The notes below the pieces were generated by a model. The model did no database searches, was not told where the DNA came from, and saw only the letters and a list, made by a program, of their open reading frames with translations. Below, in pieces: positions 24,035-33,052 of a DNA stretch of 64,000 nucleotides (position 1 is its first letter; the number at the start of each line of letters is the position of its first letter). A program made the translations under genes and the position numbers. Where the stretch lies: positions 1,364,001-1,428,000 of the forward strand of contig CAVSKL010000001.1 of assembly GCA_963728475.1 (NCBI GenBank), in the 5' to 3' direction. The stretch comes from CAVSKL01 sp963728475 [NCBI: Candidatus Eiseniibacteriota bacterium]. GTDB lineage: Bacteria > Eisenbacteria > RBG-16-71-46 > JABDJR01.

Positions 24035-26899
24035 GTGATCCCGAAGCGTTTCGCATTCCCCCTCGTACTCGCTGTCGCGGTCCTCGTCTCGACCGTGGCC
24101 CCCGCCCTGGCGGGGCCGGAGAAGGTAGGGCCTCTCCTCCACAAGTACACCGGTTCCAGTCTGAGATACGGACTCGATCCGGTGCCGGCGCAGGTGGCGA
24201 CGGGCGTGATGTCCTCGGCCGAGGCCGGGTTGGGAGTGCGGGCTCTCATCCAGGGCAACGTCACCCGGGCCCAGCTCGAGGCGATGGGGGTGACGGTCAC
24301 CTCCCACGCCGGCACCGTGTTCAGCGCCTACATCCCGCCGTCGGCGGTGAGGGCGGTCTCGGACCTGCCCGGCATCATCCGCATCCAGGCCGCCCACACC
24401 CTGAAGCCCAACCTCGACGTGGCCACCGCCGAGACCCAGATCATTCCCAAGGTCCACGGGCAGAGCGCTCCCTACGGCGGCAACACCGGCTCCAACGTGG
24501 TGCTGGGAGTGGTGGACTCCGGCTTCGATTACAAGAGCGCCGACTTCCGGACCGCCGCCGACCAGAGCCGCTTCGTCAACATCTGGGACCAGACGGTGTC
24601 GGGGACCGCGCCCCTCCCCTTCGGTTACGGCGCCGAGTACTCGCAGGCCCAGCTCACCGCGAACACCCCGACCATCACCAACCCCGACGGCCACGGTACC
24701 CACGTGACCGGGATCTGCGGCGGCAACGGGCGGGGGACCGGGAACGCCTTTCCCCAATACCGTTACACCGGGGTCGCCCCCGAGGCGACCCTGATCGGGG
24801 TCAAGACCGACTTCAGCGACGCCGGGATCATGGACGGGGTCGACTACGTGTTCCAGAAGGCCGCGGCCCTGGGCAAGAGCGCGGTGGTCAACCTCTCGCT
24901 CGGCGGACAGTACGGGCCGCACGACGGCACCGATCCGCTGGACGTGGGGCTGAGCGCGCTCACCGGCGCGGGCAAGATCGTGGTCGCCGCCGCCGGGAAC
25001 GAGCGGGGGGCGCAGATCCACGCCCGCGCCCAGATCCCGGTTTCGGGGGCGCCCAGCCTGCGCAACATGATCTTCAACGTGGGCGCCTACTCCGCGAGCC
25101 CCGGCTCCCAGAACGACCTCTTCCTGTTCGACGGGTTCTATGAGAGCACCGACAACTACACCGTGACCGTTTCCAGCCCCAACGGGCACATCCTGGGCCC
25201 GATCGCGCTCGGCAACTCGAACGCGATCAGCACCGCCGACGGAGCCATCGAGATCGACAACGGGATCTCGACCAGCTCCTCCGGCGATTACGAGGTGTTC
25301 GTCGCCTTCTACGACTACAACGCGGGGAGCCCCCCGGCGGCGGGGAACTGGACCATCACCTTCACCCGGGTGAGCTCCACGAACTCCAACATCGACCTCT
25401 GGAACTACTACGAGTCCAGCAGCACCGGGAAGTTCACCACCTTCTACACCGACGATGTGACGGTGGGAAGCCCGGGGAGCGGCCAAGAGGTGATCTGCGT
25501 GGCCGCCTACACCGGCAAGAAGAGCTGGCAGTCGATCGACGGCAACACCTACAGCTACACCGGGGCGCCCGCGCTGGGGGTGATCGCGCCGTTCTCGAGC
25601 CGCGGCCCCCTCCGGGACGGGACCCAGAAGCCGGACATCGCCGCCCCCGGGTTCGGGATCATGTCCACCCTGGCCTCGGACGTTCCCTCCAACGCCGCGT
25701 CGGGCAACCAGCCGCTGATCGACCCCGACGGGAAGCACTGGATGGAGGCGGGGACCAGCATGGCGTCGCCGATGGTGGCGGGGCTGGTGGCGTTGATCCT
25801 CGACGCGCAGGGGGCGCTGACCCCGGTCCAGATGAAGACGCAGCTCAGCACTTTCGCCCGGACCGACGTCTACACCGGGTCGGTGCCGAACTACGACTTC
25901 GGCTACGGAAAGATCAGCGGAGAGCCCGCCGACGTCACCGCGCCCACGGTGGCGGTGACCGCTCCCAACGGCGGGGAGAGCTATGTTCCCGGGCAGGCGG
26001 TCGCCGTCGACTGGACCGCGACCGACAACTTCTCGGTCGACCACGTCGATATCTTCTACTCCTCCGACGGCGGCTCCAGCTTCAGCAGCGTCGCTACCGG
26101 CCAGGCCAATTCGGGCAGCTACGCATGGACCGCGCCGGCCGGGACTACCACCATGGGCCGGATCCGGGTGGTGGCCTACGACGCGCTCTCCAACTCCGCC
26201 GCCGACACCAGCGACGCGAACTTTACCATCCAGGCCACCGATTCCACCCCGCCCGCGGTGGCGGTGACCGCTCCCAACGGCGGGGAAATGATCCCGGCCG
26301 GCAGTTCCACCGACATCACCTGGACCGCCAGCGACACCGGCGCGAAGCCCTCGGGGGTGTCCGGCCTGGCCGCCGTTCTCAACGGGGTGGATTCGGTGCG
26401 GGTCTCCTACTCGCTGAACGGCGGTTCCACCTGGACCATCGCGGCGACCGGGATCGACAACACCGGGACCTACTCCTGGACCACTCCCAACTCCCCCAGC
26501 GACAGCGTGCTGGTACGGGTCCAGGCCTGGGATCCCAGCAACAACCTGGGGTCGGACCAGAGCGACGCGGCCTTCCATCTCACCTCGGCCACCGGGATCG
26601 CCGAACAGGGCCTGCCCACGGTGTTGACCCTGGCCCAGAACCGGCCCAACCCCATGGGAGCGGCCGGGACCCGGATCTCGTTCGGGTTGACCCGGCCGGG
26701 ACCGGTCACCCTGCGCATCTACGACGCGGCGGGGCGGCAGGTGGCGATGGTCGTCGACGGCACCTTCGGCCCGGGGTTCCACTCGGTGGAGTGGGACGGC
26801 AAGCTCCAGTCGGGGGAGCGCGCTTCGAACGGCCTCTACTTCTACCGGCTCGAGACCAAGGAAGGCACGGTCAACCGGAAGCTCATGGTCGTGCGGTAA
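24035..26899 (+). CDS. Secreted subtilisin-like serine protease (S8) with Ig-like repeats and FlgD-like sorting tail
   Basis: A 954-residue exported protease. Signal peptide 1-26 (ending PALA); propeptide about 27-130; S8 catalytic domain about 150-640 with D161 (GVVDSGFDY), H220 (DGHGTHVTG), oxyanion N322 (AAAGNERG) and S575 (GTSMASPM). A long insertion (about 350-500) separates the halves. Two related Ig-like modules follow (about 643-735 and 740-850), each opening with VAVTAPNGGE, then a C-terminal FlgD-like module (about 865-954: LAQNRPNPMG, LRIYDAAGRQV, SNGLYFYRLE), the type associated with outer-membrane sorting in FCB bacteria. Start GTG 24035 has GGAGGAAG upstream. A canonical terminator follows the stop, so it is probably monocistronic. 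Domain calls are firm; cargo and localisation are inferred. Confidence 0.95.
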   Translation: MIPKRFAFPLVLAVAVLVSTVAPALAGPEKVGPLLHKYTGSSLRYGLDPVPAQVATGVMSSAEAGLGVRALIQGNVTRAQLEAMGVTVTSHAGTVFSAYIPPSAVRAVSDLPGIIRIQAAHTLKPNLDVATAETQIIPKVHGQSAPYGGNTGSNVVLGVVDSGFDYKSADFRTAADQSRFVNIWDQTVSGTAPLPFGYGAEYSQAQLTANTPTITNPDGHGTHVTGICGGNGRGTGNAFPQYRYTGVAPEATLIGVKTDFSDAGIMDGVDYVFQKAAALGKSAVVNLSLGGQYGPHDGTDPLDVGLSALTGAGKIVVAAAGNERGAQIHARAQIPVSGAPSLRNMIFNVGAYSASPGSQNDLFLFDGFYESTDNYTVTVSSPNGHILGPIALGNSNAISTADGAIEIDNGISTSSSGDYEVFVAFYDYNAGSPPAAGNWTITFTRVSSTNSNIDLWNYYESSSTGKFTTFYTDDVTVGSPGSGQEVICVAAYTGKKSWQSIDGNTYSYTGAPALGVIAPFSSRGPLRDGTQKPDIAAPGFGIMSTLASDVPSNAASGNQPLIDPDGKHWMEAGTSMASPMVAGLVALILDAQGALTPVQMKTQLSTFARTDVYTGSVPNYDFGYGKISGEPADVTAPTVAVTAPNGGESYVPGQAVAVDWTATDNFSVDHVDIFYSSDGGSSFSSVATGQANSGSYAWTAPAGTTTMGRIRVVAYDALSNSAADTSDANFTIQATDSTPPAVAVTAPNGGEMIPAGSSTDITWTASDTGAKPSGVSGLAAVLNGVDSVRVSYSLNGGSTWTIAATGIDNTGTYSWTTPNSPSDSVLVRVQAWDPSNNLGSDQSDAAFHLTSATGIAEQGLPTVLTLAQNRPNPMGAAGTRISFGLTRPGPVTLRIYDAAGRQVAMVVDGTFGPGFHSVEWDGKLQSGERASNGLYFYRLETKEGTVNRKLMVVR

Positions 26900-26924
26900 C
26901 CTCCGCGCGAGCGATCGCGGAAGA

Positions 26925-26952
26925 GCCGGGGCGGACGCCGCCCCGGCTTTTT
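26925..26952 (+). terminator. Intrinsic terminator behind the subtilase gene
   Basis: GCCGGGGCGG (26925-26934) pairs with CCGCCCCGGC (26938-26947) around an ACG loop, followed by TTTTT. This is the only textbook Rho-independent terminator in the window. Confidence 0.92.
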
Positions 26953-27060
26953 CCTTGGCCGGAGGCCGGGCCGCGTTTCCCGGGGATGCAGGACGGCCCC
27001 GGGCGCGTACCATGAGAGGCCGGAAGCCGCTCCGGCCTCCCGTCCGCCTCACGAAAACCC

Positions 27061-28935
27061 ATGAACCGGAACGACCGCCCCCCCCGCAGCCCGTCCCAGA
27101 GCCGGATCCGGCCGCGTTCGGAGCGCCTGGCCCTGGCCGGGATCGCCCTGGCCGCGCTGGCCCTCCGGCTGGCGCTCTGGCACACCCAGTCCATCGTCTC
27201 GGTGGACGGCACCGTTTACATCCGGCTCGCCCGGGCCCTGGCCGGCGGCCCCGCCTTCGACACCGTCCAGCCTCCCGGCTATCCGCTCCTCATCCTGCTC
27301 GCCCATCTCCCGGTCCGAGACTGGGTGACGGCGGCGCGCGTGGTGGATCTGGCCGCGGGGGTGGCGATGGTGCCCCTGGTCTGGCTCCTGGCCCGCCCCT
27401 TCGTGCGCTCCCCGTGGCTCCGGCTGGCTCCGGCGGCGGCCGTCGCCTTCCTTCCCCTCCCGGTGCGCTACTCCCTCACCACCATGAGCGAGGCCCCGTA
27501 CCTGGCGGTGCTCCTGGCCGCGTTCCTGCTCGCGGTGCGCAAGCGCGAGTTCCTCGCGGGGCTGGCGGGAGGCGCGGCCTATCTCATCCGGCCCGAGGCC
27601 CTGACTGCGGTGGCGGTGCTGGCGCTCTTCCGGGCCCGCCGTCCCCGGCGCGCGCTCCTGCTCCTCGCCGGCACCGCCCTGGTGGCGGCGCCCTACGTCG
27701 GGTGGCAGGGGTTGAAGACCGGCACCTGGAGCCTCACCCGGAAGACCGTGAACATCGGGGGGGACGCATGGTGGCAGAACGAGCCCTCGGCCGGGGGGAA
27801 GGCGCCCGCGGACGCCGCGTCCCGGGTGGAGCGGTACGGCCGCGGGAGCGTGGCCGCCTGGCCCAGGAACCTCGCCGCCGACGGCCTCCAGGTGCTTCGC
27901 CACGGCGGGTGGGCGGCGCCGGTGGTGGCGCTGGCCGGCCTCGCGGGTCCGGCGGCGATCCTCGCCGCCGGGCTCGTCCAGTTCCTGGTGACCCCGTTCT
28001 TCGCGGTGGGGGCCCGGGCCCGGCTGGTGCTGCCGTTCCTGCCGTTTCTGTGGATCCTGGCCGCGGCGTTTCTGGACCGGACCGGTCGTCGATGGCGGAT
28101 CGTGTTGGGGGCGCTCTGCGTGGCCGGGTTGGCGATCACCGCCGTCCACGAGGCCCCGGGCTACCGCGTGAACGAGGACGGGTCCTTCCCGGAGCTGGTG
28201 GAGGCGGGGAGGTGGCTCCGGCCTCACGTGGGTCCGGCCACGGTGATCTACGACAGAAAACCCTATACGGCTTTTTATGCCGGGGGTTCGTACCGCGCCC
28301 TCCCCATGGGGAGCTATGATCAGATCCTGGACGCCGTCGTCCGGGACGGCGGCGACTACGTGGTGGTGGACCAGGGGGTGGTGGACTTCTTCCGGCCCGC
28401 CCTCCTCCCGCTGGTGCTCGACAAGGGCGTGATCTGGAACGAATCGCGCCTGGCGCCGGTCTACGTCAACTCCCGGTACCGCAACCGGCGCACGATCGTG
28501 TACCGGGTGGTGCGGGCGGGAGGACCGCCGCCCCTGGCCGCCGAGGCCAAGGTGAAGGACGATGCCGGGGCCGTCGATCACGGCCCGAACCACTACCTGC
28601 ACGGCCTCCTGGCGATGCGGGGAAAGAAGTGGGAGATCGCGGCGGGCGAGTTCGAGTACGTGATTCTCAGGGACTCGACCGCCGCCCGCGCGCTCAACAA
28701 CCGGGCCTGGTGCCTGCTCCAGGCCCACGACAACCTGCCCAGCGCCGAGCACGACGCCCGGCGGGCGGTGGCGGTGGAGCCGGGAAGCCTGGACTTCCTG
28801 GACACCCTGGCCGAAGTGCTGGTGGCGGAAGGAAAACGCGGCGAGGCGGACCGGGTGCGGGCCCGGATGCGCGGCCTCGGAGACTCGGACGGGGGTGCGG
28901 CCGCCCCGGATACCACCGGAGGCGGCGGACCCTGA
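27061..28935 (+). CDS. GT39/ArnT-like membrane glycosyltransferase with C-terminal TPR domain
   Basis: A 624-residue protein. Residues about 24-400 are polytopic with eight to ten hydrophobic segments; the first periplasmic loop has VDGTVYIRLARAL, whose acidic residue sits where GT-C enzymes of the PMT/ArnT/GT39 group keep their catalytic aspartate, followed by the typical QPPGYPLLI. Residues about 400-500 form a soluble domain, and about 515-610 a helical TPR-like tail (NNRAWCLLQAHDN, AVAVEPGSLDFLDTLAEVL). It probably transfers a sugar from a polyprenyl carrier on the periplasmic face; the TPR tail may bind a partner. ATG 27061. MetK follows after 63 bases and might share the transcript. Confidence 0.85.
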   Translation: MNRNDRPPRSPSQSRIRPRSERLALAGIALAALALRLALWHTQSIVSVDGTVYIRLARALAGGPAFDTVQPPGYPLLILLAHLPVRDWVTAARVVDLAAGVAMVPLVWLLARPFVRSPWLRLAPAAAVAFLPLPVRYSLTTMSEAPYLAVLLAAFLLAVRKREFLAGLAGGAAYLIRPEALTAVAVLALFRARRPRRALLLLAGTALVAAPYVGWQGLKTGTWSLTRKTVNIGGDAWWQNEPSAGGKAPADAASRVERYGRGSVAAWPRNLAADGLQVLRHGGWAAPVVALAGLAGPAAILAAGLVQFLVTPFFAVGARARLVLPFLPFLWILAAAFLDRTGRRWRIVLGALCVAGLAITAVHEAPGYRVNEDGSFPELVEAGRWLRPHVGPATVIYDRKPYTAFYAGGSYRALPMGSYDQILDAVVRDGGDYVVVDQGVVDFFRPALLPLVLDKGVIWNESRLAPVYVNSRYRNRRTIVYRVVRAGGPPPLAAEAKVKDDAGAVDHGPNHYLHGLLAMRGKKWEIAAGEFEYVILRDSTAARALNNRAWCLLQAHDNLPSAEHDARRAVAVEPGSLDFLDTLAEVLVAEGKRGEADRVRARMRGLGDSDGGAAAPDTTGGGGP

Positions 28936-28998
28936 ACGCGCCCGGGCGGGCGGACGATGACCGGCGGAGGGAACCGCCGGAAGGGGAGGTGGGGCTCG

Positions 28999-30189
28999 AT
29001 GACGCAGTACCTCTACAGCGCGGAATCCGTGGCCGAGGGACACCCCGACAAGCTCTGCGACCGCATCTCCGACGCGGTCCTCGACGCCGTCCTCGCCAAG
29101 GACAAGTACGCCCGGGCCCTGGTGCAGACCGTGGCCACCCGGGGCCTGGTGCTGGTGACCGGGGAACTCACCACCCGGAGCTACGTGGACCTGGACCGGG
29201 TGGTCCGGGAGGCGATCCGGGAGGTGGGCTACGACGACGCCGAAAGCGGCCTCGATTACCGGTCCTGCGCGGTCCTTCCGCTCCTCCGGGAGGAGTCCGA
29301 GGAGATCGCGAGCGTGGTCGACGACCGCCGGGCCGGCGACCAGGGGATGATGGTCGGCTTCGCCACCGACGAGGCGGTGGAACTCGGCGCCGACACCCAC
29401 CTCATGCCCCTCCCGATCGCGGTGGCCCACGCGCTCATGCAGGGCCTCCGGGATGCGCGCCGGAACGGTGTCCTGGACTACCTCCGCCCCGACGGCAAGG
29501 CCCAGGTGGCGGTGGCCTACGAGAACCGGGTGCCGGTGGGGCTGGCCTCGGTATCGCTGTGCGCGCAGCACCGTGCTTCCGCCGCGGTGGCGCGGGTCCG
29601 CACCGAGGTCGCCGAAGCGGTGGTGATGCCGGTGCTGGCGCGGTTCGGCCTCCGCCCCGGTCCCGACACCCGGATCGACGTGAACCCCGCCGGTCCCTTC
29701 GTGGGGGGCGGCCCCGAGGTGGACGCGGGGCTCACCGGACGCAAGATCGTGGTCGATTCGTACGGCTCCATGGCCCACCACGGCGGATCCGCCCTCTCCG
29801 GGAAGGATCCGACCAAGCTCGACCGCTCCGCCACCTACGCCGCCCGCTGGGTGGCCAAGTGCGTGGTGGCCGGCGGGCTCGCCCGCCGTTGCGAGGTGGA
29901 CCTGGCCTACACCCTCGGCCGCGAGGACCCGGCCGGGATCCGGGTCGAGACCTTCGGCACCGGCGTGGTCCCGGATGAGGACCTGGCCCGGGCGGTGGCC
30001 CTGTCCTTCGACCTCACCCTTCCCGGCATTCTCACCGCCCTGGAGCTCCGGCGGCCGATCTACACCGCCACTTCCGCCTTCGGGCACTTCGGGCGCTTCG
30101 ACGTGGACCTGCCCTGGGAGCGGACCGACGAGGCCTCGATCCTGGCCGACCGGTTCGCGGGGCTGGGCGCGGAGAAGGAGACGACATGA
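28999..30189 (+). CDS. metK: S-adenosylmethionine synthetase
   Basis: A 396-residue methionine adenosyltransferase, normal length. It makes S-adenosylmethionine from methionine and ATP in the cytoplasm. Signature blocks are intact: SESV-type start with AEGHPDKLCD (histidine binding the triphosphate), RAGDQGMMVGFATDE, and HHGGSALSGKDPTKLDRSATY, the P-loop-like region. GDQGMMVGFA has Val where most enzymes have Phe. The ATG at 28999 is preceded by GGGGAGGTGG and places the family N-terminus correctly; an ATG at 28957 adds fourteen basic residues. Its stop overlaps the following Cys/Met PLP-enzyme gene by four bases (ATGA), a methionine-metabolism operon. Confidence 0.97.
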   Translation: MTQYLYSAESVAEGHPDKLCDRISDAVLDAVLAKDKYARALVQTVATRGLVLVTGELTTRSYVDLDRVVREAIREVGYDDAESGLDYRSCAVLPLLREESEEIASVVDDRRAGDQGMMVGFATDEAVELGADTHLMPLPIAVAHALMQGLRDARRNGVLDYLRPDGKAQVAVAYENRVPVGLASVSLCAQHRASAAVARVRTEVAEAVVMPVLARFGLRPGPDTRIDVNPAGPFVGGGPEVDAGLTGRKIVVDSYGSMAHHGGSALSGKDPTKLDRSATYAARWVAKCVVAGGLARRCEVDLAYTLGREDPAGIRVETFGTGVVPDEDLARAVALSFDLTLPGILTALELRRPIYTATSAFGHFGRFDVDLPWERTDEASILADRFAGLGAEKETT

Positions 30190-31418
30190 GCGAGCGCAAG
30201 AAACCCGGCTTCGCCACCCTCGCCGTCCACGGCTCCAAGCACGTGGACAAGCACGAGGGATCCGGCCCCATCCGCTCGGTTTCGACTCCCATCTTCATGA
30301 GCTCCACCTTCGCCTTCGCGAACGCCGACCAGGGGGCGCGGCTGTTCGCGGGGGAGGAGGAGGGCTACGTCTACACCCGGCTCGGCAATCCCACCACCGC
30401 CGCCCTGGAGCGCGAGATGGCGTTCCTGGAGGAAGGCGAGGCGGCGCTGGCCTGCGCGTCGGGAATGGGGGCGACCACGGTGGCCTGCCTGACCCTGTGC
30501 GGGGCCGGGGACCGGATCGTGGCCTCGAACACGCTCTACGGCGGCACCCACCAGCTCTTCGCCCAGACGCTTCCGCGCCTGGGGATCGAGGTGGTGGAAG
30601 TGGATGCGCGGGATCCGGCGAAGGTGGCTTCGGCGATCGACGACCGGACGCGGCTCGTCCACATCGAGACCCCGGCCAACCCGACCCTGGCGCTGATCGA
30701 CATCCGGGAAGTGGCCGAGGTCTGCCGCCGGCGCGGGGTGCCGCTCATGGTGGACAACACCTTCGCCACCCCCTACCTCCAGCAACCGCTCACCCTGGGT
30801 GCCGACATCGTGCTCCATTCCGCCACCAAGTACATCGGCGGCCACGGCGACGTGGTGGCGGGGGTCCTGGTGGGGAGCCGGGAGTTCATCGACCGGGCGC
30901 GGGGCGAGGGGATGCGCGATCTGGGCCCGGTGCTGAGCCCGTTCAACTCGTGGCTGCTGCTCCGGGGGCTCAAGACTTTGCCGGTCCGGATGGAGAAGCA
31001 CTGCGAGAACGCCATGGAGGTGGCGCAGTTCCTGGAGTTCCACCCCGCGGTCGAGAAGGTGCTCTATCCGGGGCTCCGCATCCACCCCCGGCACGCGCTG
31101 GCCAAGACGCAGATGCGCGGGTTCGGGGGGATGGTGAGCTTTCTGGTCAAAGGCGGGCGCGAGGCCGGCCGCATGGTCATGGACCGGGTGGGGCTCTGGA
31201 CCCTGGCGGTGAGCCTGGGCGACGTGGACAGCCTCATCGAGCACCCCGCCAGCATGACCCACTCCACCTACAACGAGGAGCAGCTGGCCGAGGCGGGGAT
31301 CGGGCCGGGCCTGGTGCGCCTTTCGGTGGGGCTCGAGGACGTCGACGACCTGGTCGACGACCTCAAGCAAGCGTTGGAGCCGCTCGTCCATCCCGTCCCC
31401 GCGGGCTCCCGGCACTGA
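30186..31418 (+). CDS. PLP-dependent Cys/Met-metabolism enzyme (cystathionine/methionine gamma-lyase or homoserine sulfhydrylase type)
   Basis: A 410-residue fold-type I enzyme of the Cys/Met metabolism PLP family. Landmarks: YTRLGNPTT, ASGMGATTVACL, HIETPANPTL, VDNTFATPYLQ and the Schiff-base lysine K215 in HSATKYIGGHGD; the C-terminus has SLGDVDSLIEHPASMTHS. The overall sequence is nearest to methionine gamma-lyases, but the position of their active-site cysteine (TLYGC) is TLYGG here, so gamma-lyase on methionine is doubtful; a cystathionine gamma-lyase/synthase or O-acylhomoserine sulfhydrylase role is equally possible. Coupled to metK by a four-base overlap, which places it in methionine/SAM turnover. 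A perfect hairpin closes the operon just after the stop. Confidence 0.9.
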   Translation: MSERKKPGFATLAVHGSKHVDKHEGSGPIRSVSTPIFMSSTFAFANADQGARLFAGEEEGYVYTRLGNPTTAALEREMAFLEEGEAALACASGMGATTVACLTLCGAGDRIVASNTLYGGTHQLFAQTLPRLGIEVVEVDARDPAKVASAIDDRTRLVHIETPANPTLALIDIREVAEVCRRRGVPLMVDNTFATPYLQQPLTLGADIVLHSATKYIGGHGDVVAGVLVGSREFIDRARGEGMRDLGPVLSPFNSWLLLRGLKTLPVRMEKHCENAMEVAQFLEFHPAVEKVLYPGLRIHPRHALAKTQMRGFGGMVSFLVKGGREAGRMVMDRVGLWTLAVSLGDVDSLIEHPASMTHSTYNEEQLAEAGIGPGLVRLSVGLEDVDDLVDDLKQALEPLVHPVPAGSRH

Positions 31419-31725
31419 CCTCCGAGGCCCCGGAGACGATTCCGGGGCCCTGGAGATCGCTGAACTCCGGGAGCGGGGGGCCGATAACCGGGGTGGATGC
31501 GGCGCGCGCCGGGACGGCCCGGGGCCGGTGGAACGGACCACGGCAAGGCGCGGCCCCGCCGGCCGCGGAACCTCGATCCGGCGCGTCGAACGAGGGTATA
31601 CTTCAAGCCGGGGCGCGGCCCCGTTCGGGACGGGCGCGGCCCCGCCGCCCGGTTCCCTCGTCCAAGCCTTTACGGTACGTCCGACTTCGGGGAACGCGCG
31701 CCGGCGCCCCGCCCCGGGAGAATCA
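31419..31725 (+). other. Spacer upstream of the RelA/SpoT-like gene
   Basis: 307 bases without a gene. Besides the metK-operon hairpin it contains three copies of the 12-mer GGCGCGGCCCCG (31546, 31612 and 31633) and one TATACT hexamer (31597-31602) that could be the -10 element for the next gene, with no matching -35. Confidence 0.45.
31426..31449 (+). terminator. Hairpin behind the metK operon
   Basis: GGCCCCGGA (31426-31434) and TCCGGGGCC (31441-31449) form a perfect nine-base stem with a six-base loop, eight bases after the stop. No T-tract follows. Confidence 0.6.
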
Positions 31726-32994
31726 ATGATTCAGATTCCGGTGCAGGCCGACTACAGCGCCCACCCCATGTTGGACCCGCACTATCTGGAACGCGACCAC
31801 CTCGCCGCCCGGGTCCTGGCCCGCGCCTACCTGGAGATGGCCCGGGACGAGGAGACCTACAACCGGTACCTGAACCGGCTTCTGAACCCGGTGGAGCGCT
31901 TCCACACCCTCACCGAGAACCTGGAGGCGGCCCGCCGGTACCTGGTGGACGTGAACGCCTACGTGCGCGAGGTGCTGCACCTGCTTCCGACCCGGCTCCG
32001 CAAGCCCCTGGCCATGGATCCCGAGGTGGCGGCGCGGAACGAGATCCTGGGGCTGTTCGACCTCGCCTTCCGCGGCGAGTCGCCCCGGGTGCGGTTCGAG
32101 GCCCAGCGCAAGCTCTACCTGGCCAAGCTCATCTTCGACATCGACCACGACCCCGGGGTGCAGATGGGCCCGGTCCACAAGGAGTACTTCGAGGGGCTGC
32201 TGGACCGGGAGCTCTGGCCCGGGGCCAGCCGCATGAAGACGGTGGACGTGTTCTACGACATCGGCGACGACGGGCTCCGCATGGAGATCAACACCCGGCG
32301 CACCGGACCCCAGCAGGAACGGTGGCGCTTCCGTCTCATGCGGGTGCGCCGGCCCGGCCGGCGGGCCATCCACGTCTACCATTACGCCTGCCGGTTCAAG
32401 CGCGAGGTCGCCCCCTTCCGCTACGAGGAGGGGGAGGCGGAGTACGAGGTCCAGGAGAAACCGATCTGGGAGACCCTGCACATCCGGCGGAGCGGCTCCA
32501 TCCTCTCCAAGATGATCCGGAACAACGAGGTCCATCCCCGGAAGATCCAGGACATCATCGGGGCGATGTTCATCGTCAAGGACCTGCGCGAGGTGAACGA
32601 CCTCCAGGAAGTCCTGTTCGACGTGTTCGGAGGGCCGCTCCGGTGGAAGGACCGGGTCAATACCATCGTCCATCCCGACGACCGGGCCCGGCTGAACGCC
32701 TACTCCGGCAAGGGGTACGAGGTGCTGAAGAGCGACGTGGACGTGATCTACGCCCCGCCCAAGAACGGCCGGAAGCCCTACATGTTCTCGGTGGAGGTGC
32801 AGATCTACACCGTGGAGGGGTTCCTGCGCACCGTTCACAGCGGCCACTACGCGAGCCACCAGCATCTCAAGGTGCGCCAGTTCCTGGAGGGGCTCCTTCC
32901 CCGCCTCTATCCGGTCTCGGTGTACGGCGAGGACACGATCTCGCGCTGTCTGGAGAGCCTCGGGCCCGAGCCGCCGGCGACCCTGCCCGCCTGA
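31726..32994 (+). CDS. RelA/SpoT nucleotidyltransferase-fold protein with a unique N-terminal region
   Basis: A 422-residue soluble protein. Residues about 250-375 resemble the (p)ppGpp synthetase domain: RRSGSILSKMIRNN (254-267, the R-x-x-S-x-x-x-K helix), IQDIIGAMFIVKD (D276 at the metal-ligand position), and SVEVQIYTVEGF (E357-x-Q359, matching the EVQIRT catalytic strand). The arginine that normally follows in DxxxxR is absent (GAMF), and there is no HD hydrolase, TGS or ACT domain. Residues 1-245 are mostly helical and unlike any part of RelA that I know, with repeated basic/aromatic strands at 195-235. It may be a divergent alarmone synthetase or another NTP transferase. Start ATG 31726 with GGGAG upstream. 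Monocistronic. Confidence 0.7.
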   Translation: MIQIPVQADYSAHPMLDPHYLERDHLAARVLARAYLEMARDEETYNRYLNRLLNPVERFHTLTENLEAARRYLVDVNAYVREVLHLLPTRLRKPLAMDPEVAARNEILGLFDLAFRGESPRVRFEAQRKLYLAKLIFDIDHDPGVQMGPVHKEYFEGLLDRELWPGASRMKTVDVFYDIGDDGLRMEINTRRTGPQQERWRFRLMRVRRPGRRAIHVYHYACRFKREVAPFRYEEGEAEYEVQEKPIWETLHIRRSGSILSKMIRNNEVHPRKIQDIIGAMFIVKDLREVNDLQEVLFDVFGGPLRWKDRVNTIVHPDDRARLNAYSGKGYEVLKSDVDVIYAPPKNGRKPYMFSVEVQIYTVEGFLRTVHSGHYASHQHLKVRQFLEGLLPRLYPVSVYGEDTISRCLESLGPEPPATLPA

Positions 32995-33052
32995 GCGCGC
33001 CCTCCGGCCGGCCTCGGCGCGGGCTCGCCGCCCGCCGGGGAGCGGCGCCGGC

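Noticed and set aside
27049-30087. A 1012-codon open frame on the minus strand opposite the GT39 protein and metK
   Set aside because: It is antisense to two well-supported genes, rich in His, Gly, Arg and Pro from mirrored GC-biased codons, and resembles no family. Similar long antisense frames oppose the subtilase (23873-27052), the polymerase (45010-47949) and hutH (10571-12766).
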